From positions 1 to 25,586 of the IMG/VR virus record IMGVR_UViG_3300022198_005158: 25,586 nucleotides of DNA; one strand, 5' to 3'. A model generated the notes under the pieces. The model saw only the letters and a list, made by a program, of their open reading frames with translations. It was not told the origin of the DNA and ran no database searches. Source of the stretch: a virus. The position numbers and the translations under genes are program-made. The first letter of the stretch is position 1. Every line of letters begins with the position of its first letter. Shown piece after piece: positions 7,599-13,653 of this stretch.

Positions 7599-9700
7599 TG
7601 GGAGACGCAGCAAATTTCACCCGTGCTTTGCTCGGTCAAGGTCTTGGGATGGGTTGGGGCGACGAAGCCGAAGCGTGGCTTCGTTCCAAGATCGGCGAAA
7701 AGACTTATGAAGAAAACCTCAGAGACATCAACCGCGAATACGCCGAATACGCTCAACGCAACCCTCTCCTGACGGCTGGCACTGAATTCGCGGGTGGTGT
7801 GCTGCCGATGGTCGCCTCTTACGCCGCAACGCCATTCACAGGCGGTGCTGCAGCACCCGCCGCTGCTGCGACCACGGCTCGAACGGCTGGCGCATTGGCG
7901 CGGTTGGCTCAAAACCCAGTGGTGCGCGGTGCTTTGACTGGCATGGGAACAGGCGCAGTGGCTGGTGCAGGAACTGCTGAACCAGGAAGACGAGGCGAAG
8001 GAGCGGTGGTCGGCGGAACGGTCGGTACTATTGTTGGTGGCGGTGCACCGGTCGTGATCCGAGGAGCCGGCAACGCAGCGGGTTGGCTGCGCGACCGCCT
8101 CGCTCCGAGCGAGGAAGCCATCCGTCGAGGCTCGACACGCAGGGTTAACCGTGCTCTTGAACAGGCTCGGGAAGGCGCAGGCATGACGCCGCAAGAAGCC
8201 GCAGATGTCGTCGCCGCTGACCGCGCTCGTGGCATTCCGTCAACGCTCGCGAACGTCGATCCGTCGATGGTGGACTTGGCTGAAACCGCTGCGCAACGCA
8301 CAGGCGTTGGTGCACGGCAAATTGAAGGAACTCTCGGCAGGCAGACATCTGGTGCGAGAGAGCGCGTCTACGGGCGCGTGCGCTCAGAAATCAGCGGCGG
8401 AAACTACTACGACGACGAAATGCGCATGGTGGAAGAGTTGCGCAATCAGGCTCGCACGCTTTACGACGACGCGTATGCATTCGGTGAAGTGAGCGACCCA
8501 AGGATCAGGCAAATTCTTGAGTCTCCGCAATTCAGAAGTTTCTACAATCGTGCGCGCGAAATCGCCGACAACGAGCGTTTGGCTGCTCAGCTGCGCGGCG
8601 AAGACACCAGCCGCTTCGACCTCAACCCGATCTACATGGTTGACTCGGAAGGCAACGCCGTCGTGCAACGCATCCCTGACGTGCGCACGCTCGATTACAT
8701 CAAGCGCGGCATCGACGCAACGATCGAACGCGGTTTCGATGGCAAAGGTCTCAGTTCCGCTGAAGCCAGTGCCTTGCGCCAGCTGCGTCGTGAGTTTGTG
8801 AACGTTATAGACGAAGCGACCATTGACCCGAACACCGGAGTTTCTGCTTACGCACAAGCCAGAGCAGGTTACGCCGGTGACATGGAGGTGCTGGACGCAC
8901 TGCGCGCAGGGCGCAACGACTTCAACCGCCTCGACCACGAGGAAATCGCTCGCATGATTCAAGACATGAGCGAAGCTGAACGCGATGCATTCCGCACGGG
9001 TGCTGTGCGTAACATTTACGACCGCTTGATGGATCCGTCCGGCAACATCAACGCCGCGCAACGCATCATCGGTTCGCCGGAATACGCAGCCAAGATGGCA
9101 CCGTTGTTTGATTCGCCTGCGCAGTTCGACCTGTTCCGGTCGGCGATGCAGCGCGAGATGCAACTGTTCCAGCAATCCAACCGCATCCTTGGCGGTGCAG
9201 CGACAGCCAGACGCACGCAGGCACGTGGTGCTTTCGAAGAAGGCACGCCGGTTGGGGAAGTTGTGGCCGACACGATCACCGGTACGTTCGGAGGTTCGTT
9301 GACAAACCTTGTTGCGCGCATCGCTCGTAGCGCGACGATGACAGACGACATTGCAACAGACGTTTCACGCATGTTGATGTCGAGCGATCCGACCGAGGTT
9401 GCCGCCGCTGTCAAGATCTTGGAAGATTATGGGCAACGAGCAGCAACCGGTGCAGCACAACTCAACCGTGCAGAAACCGGCGCGATCATGGGGACTGTGA
9501 TCGCCGCTCAACCTGCCCCAACAACGGACGAAGCGCCAAATGTGGCTGAAGACATTGCCAGAGAAACTCAAACGCGCATCGACCAAGGTGGTCCAGACAT
9601 TCAAGCGGATTTGGACGCGTTGCGCAGATCTCGTGCGCAAACTGCAGAGCCTCGCGGATTGAACCTGACCATCGACGAACCTGCTGATGCAGGCAACTGA
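7595..9700 (+). CDS. Large internal virion protein, last gene of the late operon
   Basis: A 701-aa protein. The N-terminus contains GMGWGDEAEAWLRSKIGEKT and a following helical YEENLRDINREYAEYAQRNP segment, then a Gly/Ala-rich hydrophobic region (about residues 65-170) like those of membrane-active phage ejection proteins. The remainder is charged and helical (about 190-600) with an acidic tail. I see no enzymatic motif. Two ATGs in a row (7595 and 7598) follow GGAG; spacing is 4 and 7 bases, so the second may be the real start. The gene ends just before two tandem hairpins, so it closes the structural transcript. Confidence 0.6.
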   Translation: MMGDAANFTRALLGQGLGMGWGDEAEAWLRSKIGEKTYEENLRDINREYAEYAQRNPLLTAGTEFAGGVLPMVASYAATPFTGGAAAPAAAATTARTAGALARLAQNPVVRGALTGMGTGAVAGAGTAEPGRRGEGAVVGGTVGTIVGGGAPVVIRGAGNAAGWLRDRLAPSEEAIRRGSTRRVNRALEQAREGAGMTPQEAADVVAADRARGIPSTLANVDPSMVDLAETAAQRTGVGARQIEGTLGRQTSGARERVYGRVRSEISGGNYYDDEMRMVEELRNQARTLYDDAYAFGEVSDPRIRQILESPQFRSFYNRAREIADNERLAAQLRGEDTSRFDLNPIYMVDSEGNAVVQRIPDVRTLDYIKRGIDATIERGFDGKGLSSAEASALRQLRREFVNVIDEATIDPNTGVSAYAQARAGYAGDMEVLDALRAGRNDFNRLDHEEIARMIQDMSEAERDAFRTGAVRNIYDRLMDPSGNINAAQRIIGSPEYAAKMAPLFDSPAQFDLFRSAMQREMQLFQQSNRILGGAATARRTQARGAFEEGTPVGEVVADTITGTFGGSLTNLVARIARSATMTDDIATDVSRMLMSSDPTEVAAAVKILEDYGQRAATGAAQLNRAETGAIMGTVIAAQPAPTTDEAPNVAEDIARETQTRIDQGGPDIQADLDALRRSRAQTAEPRGLNLTIDEPADAGN

Positions 9701-9707
9701 AGCCATG

Positions 9708-9727
9708 AGGGGTCATCGCTGACCCCT
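9708..9727 (+). other. Perfect stem-loop after the late operon
   Basis: AGGGGTCA (9708-9715) pairs perfectly with TGACCCCT (9720-9727) around a TCGC tetraloop, seven bases after the stop codon at 9698-9700. No T-run follows, so it is not a standard intrinsic terminator. It may protect the 3' end of the late mRNA or act together with the terminator about 30 bases further on. Confidence 0.7.
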
Positions 9728-9755
9728 GTCTCCTCGCCGCTGTTGGAACGGCGTT

Positions 9756-9785
9756 AAAAACCCCGCCTAGTGCGGGGTTCTTTTT
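9756..9785. terminator. Bidirectional Rho-independent terminator
   Basis: AACCCCGC (9759-9766) and GCGGGGTT (9772-9779) form an 8-bp GC-rich stem around CTAGT. A TTTTT run follows at 9781-9785 on the plus strand, and AAAAA at 9756-9760 supplies a U-run for the minus strand. It lies exactly between convergent gene blocks. The last T of the plus-strand tract is also part of the stop codon of the minus-strand gene (9785-9787). Confidence 0.92.
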
Positions 9786-10000
9786 CACATGTTGCAGGGC
9801 ACTTCTTCACCTTTGTAAGGTGGCCATCCGGCACGCTGGTCTGGGGCGATGCCTTTGGCGGCGTCCATCTCCCAGAGACGGACCATGTCGCAGTAGTGTT
9901 GTTCTTGGCGCACGGCTTCTTCGTAGTCAGACTGGCCAGCGATGCCGATCAGCAACAAGAAACCAAAAACACCAGCGGTGTAGAGCAAAGCGTTTTTCAT
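9785..10000 (-). CDS. Small single-pass membrane protein (71 aa)
   Basis: The N-terminus MKNALLYTAGVFGFLLLIGI is a hydrophobic helix with a short positively charged start, followed by a soluble charged part (DYEEAVRQEQHYCDMVRLWE, then DQRAGWPPYKGEEVPC) with two cysteines (in HYCDM and VPCNM). It probably sits in the inner membrane as a single-pass or signal-anchor protein. Small proteins of this layout (hydrophobic start, then SDYEEA..QEQ.YC and a W-P-x-Y-K/Q-G element) recur in proteobacterial phages and plasmids, with no assigned function to my knowledge. A TTTGGAGAACTGAG leader precedes the ATG. It is the last gene of the minus-strand block and ends in the terminator. Confidence 0.75.
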   Translation of the reverse strand: MKNALLYTAGVFGFLLLIGIAGQSDYEEAVRQEQHYCDMVRLWEMDAAKGIAPDQRAGWPPYKGEEVPCNM

Positions 10001-10019
10001 TCTCAGTTCTCCAAAGGTT

Positions 10020-10039
10020 GCCTCCCCCGAAGGGGAGGC
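10020..10039 (-). other. Intercistronic UUCG-capped stem-loop
   Basis: On the minus strand GCCTCCCC, a TTCG loop and GGGGAGGC form a perfect 8-bp stem closed by C-G, the exceptionally stable C(UUCG)G tetraloop. It lies between the stop of the DUF932 gene and the ribosome-binding site of the 71-aa gene. No U-tract follows in the direction of transcription. An mRNA-stabilising or processing element is more likely than a terminator. Confidence 0.75.
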
Positions 10040-10048
10040 TTGACCGAC

Positions 10049-11044
10049 TTAGGCTGCTTCGAGCAGGCGGTTGGTGACGTTCACCTTGAGTGATGCGCGG
10101 TCGGTGAGGTGCGCACGCTCGAAGGCGCGGCTCTTGTCGCCTTTGCCACCAGCTTCATGGTCGAAGAACTGGGTCACGGCGTTCACCAGACCCCATGCGG
10201 TGCCTTTGGAGGAGCGGAAGTCGTTGCCGAGGCTCTCGCCGTCGTACAGCTTCATGATGCGGCGCAGGACGATGGACGAGTCAACCATCTCATCGCGGGT
10301 CATGTCGTCGCCTTCCTTGTTCTTCCACTCAGCCTTGAGTTCGTCGGCAACGATGTCGATCGCAAAGTCGCGGTCGATTTGCAGGTTGGCCAACTTGTCA
10401 ATGTTCTGCAGGAAGTTGTCCCATGCGCCTTCAACGATGCCCAGCTGCTGCTTGACGCTGTCAGCGTGGAAGGTCGCCGAGTGCGGCACGCGGATCTGAG
10501 CGTTCTGACCTTCAGCGCCGATCGACATGCGCAGCGTGTTGTTGCAAACAACGCGGACGCTGGTCAGGTGCACGGCGGTGGCCATAGAGCCATCGCAAGA
10601 GGACGCCATGAGCAGGTAGGGCTTGATCTCGTCCTGACCCATGATGCGTGCGGCTTCACCACACTTGGCCAGTGCCCAGAACTTGCGACCGCCGAACAAG
10701 CAGCCAGCGGTTTCCATCTTGAACCCTTGGTCAGCGATCAGGTCGCGGAAGAATTCCAGAGCCTCACCAGGATGGACGATCTTGTAGTTGTTGGAAACAA
10801 CACCCAGCGCACCGCTGCTGTCAGAGCGGTAGAGCACGCGGCGGTCGGGAAAGATCACGTCCTGACCCTGTGCGCCTTTGTAGACCAGCGCGGTGTCGTT
10901 GACGTTCCAGTTCATGCCAGCTTCAACACGCCACGTGTCGAGGTCTGCATCTTCGGTCAGAGCCTGACCAAGTCCGTGCCAAGGAAGCGAACCAACGTAA
11001 GCCATGTTAGCGCGGTCGTTCGTCATGTCGAGTTCGTGTGCCAT
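10049..11044 (-). CDS. DUF932 (phage/plasmid-like TIGR03299) protein
   Basis: The N-terminus contains NMAYVGSLPWHGLGQALTED, the start typical of the DUF932 family found on phages and plasmids. It is followed by the family's VVSNNYKIVHPGEALEFFRD segment and SVRVVCNNTL. The biochemical function is unknown; members are often linked with plasmid or phage DNA metabolism. Length (~331 aa) fits the family. I place the start at 11044: GGAG stands seven bases before this ATG but only one base before the in-frame ATG at 11050. It has its own promoter-like site (11096-11124), so it can be expressed separately from the long operon upstream. Mid-protein conserved residues are intact and no frameshift is seen. 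Confidence 0.85.
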   Translation of the reverse strand: MAHELDMTNDRANMAYVGSLPWHGLGQALTEDADLDTWRVEAGMNWNVNDTALVYKGAQGQDVIFPDRRVLYRSDSSGALGVVSNNYKIVHPGEALEFFRDLIADQGFKMETAGCLFGGRKFWALAKCGEAARIMGQDEIKPYLLMASSCDGSMATAVHLTSVRVVCNNTLRMSIGAEGQNAQIRVPHSATFHADSVKQQLGIVEGAWDNFLQNIDKLANLQIDRDFAIDIVADELKAEWKNKEGDDMTRDEMVDSSIVLRRIMKLYDGESLGNDFRSSKGTAWGLVNAVTQFFDHEAGGKGDKSRAFERAHLTDRASLKVNVTNRLLEAA

Positions 11045-11075
11045 TTTCATTCTCCAGTTCTAAGTTGGGTTGAGT

Positions 11076-11089
11076 AGGTCAATCGACCT
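11076..11089 (-). other. 5' leader hairpin of the DUF932 transcript
   Basis: On the minus strand AGGTC, GATT and GACCT form a perfect 5-bp hairpin starting about 7 bases after the -10 box, that is at or next to the expected transcript 5' end. Similar hairpins occupy the same place in the leaders at 11646-11662 and 21240-21254. Confidence 0.55.
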
Positions 11090-11095
11090 GAGTGT

Positions 11096-11124
11096 ATCAT
11101 GCCTGAAGTTTTCACCTCAGGCAA
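11096..11124 (-). promoter_or_regulatory. Promoter TTGCCT-N17-CATGAT for the DUF932 gene
   Basis: On the minus strand TTGCCT (11119-11124) and CATGAT (11096-11101) are separated by exactly 17 bases. It belongs to the TTGCCN-N17-SATRAT set seen five times here. An A/T-rich UP-like tract (GAAAATAGTTTCAAAAAGT in minus orientation, just upstream of -35) nearly matches that of the next promoter. An inverted repeat GCCTGA (11101-11106) / TCAGGC (11117-11122) spans the -35/-10 region and could be an operator. Confidence 0.7.
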
Positions 11125-11143
11125 CTACTTTTTGAAACTATTT

Positions 11144-11614
11144 TCAGTTCTCCTCCTTCTTGGTGATTTTGTAGACCGAGATGGCGCGCATCGCACGACC
11201 GTTGGTCCAGTCGTGATTGGTGCCGTTGATGACGGTGAGCACGTGACGCTTGGTGAACATCAGGTAGGTGTTGCCGTCTGCCCAGACGTTGTTGAACCGA
11301 GCGGGGTGGTGCGTGGTCACGTTGCGGAGCACGTCACGGTGTCCTTTGGGGTACTGGTCGATGAAGCCCTGAATGCTGACACGCTCTGCTTTGAAACCAA
11401 GGTCAGCGATCGCCTTGAGGATGTCTTGGGTGTACGCGCCACGACCTTTGCGGCGACCGTTGGAGGCAAGTGCGCGGTGGGCCACTTCGTACTCTGCACC
11501 ACAGGCCAGCGCAACAGCCTTGACCGAGCAGTCGTTCTTTTCACCCATCGCGTTGCTCGCTGCAACCAGTTGGTTGAATTCGCCGGTGCGGATCGAGGTG
11601 TTGATTCGTGCCAT
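11144..11614 (-). CDS. C39/papain-like cysteine-peptidase-fold protein
   Basis: A 156-aa protein with EKNDCSVKAVALACGAEYE near residues 25-43, where Cys29 would be the nucleophile, and TKRHVLTVINGTNHDW near 121-136, where His124 and Asn130 or Asp135 would complete a catalytic set. The spacing resembles peptidase-C39-like proteins of phages, in which the fold is often kept while activity and substrate are unknown. It could be a protease, an amidase or a deubiquitinase-like inhibitor; I cannot choose between these. It has its own promoter (11671-11699), a leader hairpin and an AACTGGAGAACTGAAG leader before the ATG. That suggests separate early expression, which suits a host-takeover protein. 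Confidence 0.6.
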   Translation of the reverse strand: MARINTSIRTGEFNQLVAASNAMGEKNDCSVKAVALACGAEYEVAHRALASNGRRKGRGAYTQDILKAIADLGFKAERVSIQGFIDQYPKGHRDVLRNVTTHHPARFNNVWADGNTYLMFTKRHVLTVINGTNHDWTNGRAMRAISVYKITKKEEN

Positions 11615-11645
11615 CTTCAGTTCTCCAGTTCTTCAGTTCTAGTTC

Positions 11646-11662
11646 GGTTGAACCCCTCAACC
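11646..11662 (-). other. 5' leader hairpin of the C39-like gene
   Basis: On the minus strand GGTTGA, GGGGT and TCAACC form a perfect 6-bp hairpin about eight bases downstream of the -10 box, near the predicted 5' end of the transcript. The AACTGGAGAAC ribosome-binding leader follows. Confidence 0.55.
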
Positions 11663-11670
11663 GTAAGTGT

Positions 11671-11699
11671 ATTATGCCTGAGTGTTTCATAGTCGGCAA
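11671..11699 (-). promoter_or_regulatory. Promoter TTGCCG-N17-CATAAT for the C39-like gene
   Basis: On the minus strand TTGCCG (11694-11699), 17 bases, then CATAAT (11671-11676). The sequence CTCAGGCATAATACACT around the -10 is almost the same as in the DUF932 promoter. The upstream A/T tract GAAAATATTTTCAAAAATGT is also closely shared, as in an UP element. It lies between the helicase stop (11744) and the C39-like start. Confidence 0.78.
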
Positions 11700-11743
11700 C
11701 ACATTTTTGAAAATATTTTCATATTTCTGCAAGTCGTTGTTTT

Positions 11744-13294
11744 TCAACGAGAAAACAGAGCCAAACCTTTGTCGATGATGGTGTCGGCGATGTCTTTCTT
11801 GCTCATCAGGGTGCGGATCACCACCTCGTCGATGGTGCCTTTGGCGGCGATGTTGATGTAGGTTACGTTCTTCTTCTGGCCGATGCGATGGGCGCGGTCT
11901 TCCGACTGCAGCCGGTCGCGCAAGCTGAAGTTGTTGCTGAAGTAGATCACGTAGGACGCCGCCACGAGCGTGATGCCTGTGCCACCGGCTTGCTGGTTGC
12001 CGACGAACACCTGCGCGTCGCCGCGCTCGAAACGCTCAATGGCGTCCGTGCGGTCATCCTTGTTCACGCCGCCGTGGTACTCAACGCACGGGATTCCGTC
12101 CAAGCGCAGTCGCTTGACGATGTCCTCAATCTCAACACGGTAGCGTGCCCACACGATCACCTTCTCGCCGCTTTCGACGATCTTGTTCACGCGGTCCACC
12201 AACAGGTCCAACTTGGGGTTGTCGCCTTCGATGCGCACAGGTTCGTCGGACATTGGGTGAATGTAGTAGCCAGACGTGATCTGCGCCAGCTTAGTGACGG
12301 CCACCAGCTTGTTGAACGGAGTCTCCTCATTCTCGAACACGATGCGGCACTCGTCCTCGGCTTTCTTGTAGACCTTGATCTGCTCTGGCGTCATGCTGAA
12401 GACCAGTGTCTTGTAGATTTTCTCCGGCAAGTCCAAGCATTCGCTCTTGAGCACGCGGAAGCTGTGGGGTGCGATCAGGCGCGACAATTTGTCTAGGTTG
12501 CGGTACTTGGGTCTGCCTCCTGGACCACGGGCAACAACCTGCGGCACGCCGCGCGAGTTGGTGCGACGGCGGATGTTCTCAAGCAAGGGATTCCCCTGCT
12601 GCAGCATCTCGGCGTACTCAGCCTTGAACGCATAGAAACTGGTCGTCCCGAGGATGTGCTCGTCCAAGAACGAAAACTGGCTGAAGGCGTCGAACGGTGC
12701 GTTGTTGATGGGCGTTCCAGACATGATGCGCCGCCAGTAGCTGAGGTTGCGCAACTTCATCAGGTTCTTGGTGCGCTTGGCGGTGGGGTTCTTGACGCTG
12801 TCGCTCTCGTCGCATACGATCATCAAGCGGCGTGCGCACAACCCGAACCGCTCAGCTTCGGCCATGCCTTTGGTGGTTTGCAGGGCTTCCCAGTTCATGG
12901 TCAACACTTTGAGTTCGCCGTTGGACGGTTCGTACAGCCGATCCAACTCTTCTTTTTCGGCTTTGCGCGGCGTTGCAGCCCACGCTGCGGAGCGGTACCT
13001 GACCCAGTCGGGCATGTGCTTGGGCAACTCTAGGCGCGTCCAGTTTGTGTGCACACCGTTGGGCGCGAACACCAGCACGGCGTCACAGTCTCCTGACGCC
13101 CAAAGGTCGGCGACGTTGTTGATGACGATCCAAGTTTTGCCTGTGCCCATCTCGGCCAGCAAAGCAAACACCCGCTCTCGACCGAACTTGTTCAGGCACT
13201 CTAGCTGGTGGCGGTAGGGTTTGGTTTTGAACTTAGTGTCTGGCGTAATTTGGTCCATGATTCTTTGTCCCGTACTGGTTTGGTTGTGTGCCAT
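11744..13294 (-). CDS. SNF2-family helicase/ATPase
   Basis: A 516-aa superfamily 2 protein of the compact phage SNF2 type. Visible motifs: Q-like YRHQ (27-30), Walker A LLAEMGTGKT (45-54), Walker B IVCDES (159-164), motif III SGTPINN (192-198), motif V-like GNQQAGGTGITL, and motif VI SEDRAHRIGQKK. These make it an ATP-driven double-strand DNA translocase; phage members are thought to act in replication, recombination or protein displacement. The start is uncertain: ATG 13294 has GGGGGT seven bases upstream, while ATG 13258 (MDQITP) also fits. Either way the start lies well inside the nuclease gene (58-94 bp overlap), pointing to coupled expression of nuclease and helicase. Confidence 0.92.
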   Translation of the reverse strand: MAHNQTSTGQRIMDQITPDTKFKTKPYRHQLECLNKFGRERVFALLAEMGTGKTWIVINNVADLWASGDCDAVLVFAPNGVHTNWTRLELPKHMPDWVRYRSAAWAATPRKAEKEELDRLYEPSNGELKVLTMNWEALQTTKGMAEAERFGLCARRLMIVCDESDSVKNPTAKRTKNLMKLRNLSYWRRIMSGTPINNAPFDAFSQFSFLDEHILGTTSFYAFKAEYAEMLQQGNPLLENIRRRTNSRGVPQVVARGPGGRPKYRNLDKLSRLIAPHSFRVLKSECLDLPEKIYKTLVFSMTPEQIKVYKKAEDECRIVFENEETPFNKLVAVTKLAQITSGYYIHPMSDEPVRIEGDNPKLDLLVDRVNKIVESGEKVIVWARYRVEIEDIVKRLRLDGIPCVEYHGGVNKDDRTDAIERFERGDAQVFVGNQQAGGTGITLVAASYVIYFSNNFSLRDRLQSEDRAHRIGQKKNVTYINIAAKGTIDEVVIRTLMSKKDIADTIIDKGLALFSR

Positions 13295-13653
13295 AGTGCG
13301 ACCCCCATCAACTCATTGACGGTCATTTCATTGATCTTGTCGGCGTGCTCTCCACCGATCAGCATCCAACGCTTGTCGGTCACGATCAAGAAGTAAGCAT
13401 TCCCCTCAGCCTTCATCTGCCGCAAGAACCAGTTGGTCTGCTCCTGCGACACCTTGTGGTTGGAACCGAACAGCTTGGTCGTGGCGCGGACAGGCTCCTT
13501 TGGCGACTTTTGCTCGATCCAGCACTCCACCCCGTCAGAGCAGAAGTTGATGTCGGGCATGCCGTTCACCACCACGTTCTCAACCCTGTCCAACCGGTCT
13601 CGACCTTGAGGCAGGTTTGCTTTCAACACCTTGTAATCGTTGCTTTCAGCCAT
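13201..13653 (-). CDS. PD-(D/E)XK (VRR-NUC-like) nuclease
   Basis: A 150-aa protein with the core of the PD-(D/E)XK fold: Glu25 (RVEN), GMPDINF with Asp34, WIEQK with Glu47 and Lys49, and a later VSQEQTNWF with Gln70. This pattern is the VRR-NUC/Holliday-junction-resolvase-like type, metal-dependent endonucleases acting on structured DNA. The start is at 13653 because GGAGG lies four bases upstream; an in-frame extension to 13683 would add ten residues without conserved features. The gene overlaps the polymerase stop by 8 bp and the helicase start by 58-94 bp. Context suggests resolution of replication or recombination intermediates together with the SNF2 helicase. Confidence 0.8.
   Translation of the reverse strand: MAESNDYKVLKANLPQGRDRLDRVENVVVNGMPDINFCSDGVECWIEQKSPKEPVRATTKLFGSNHKVSQEQTNWFLRQMKAEGNAYFLIVTDKRWMLIGGEHADKINEMTVNELMGVALWHTTKPVRDKESWTKLRQTLSSKPNPTATS

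Noticed and set aside
10109-11077. Plus-strand open frame of 322 codons opposite the DUF932 gene
   Set aside because: DUF932 homology on the other strand is clear, and this frame has no family features or start signals.
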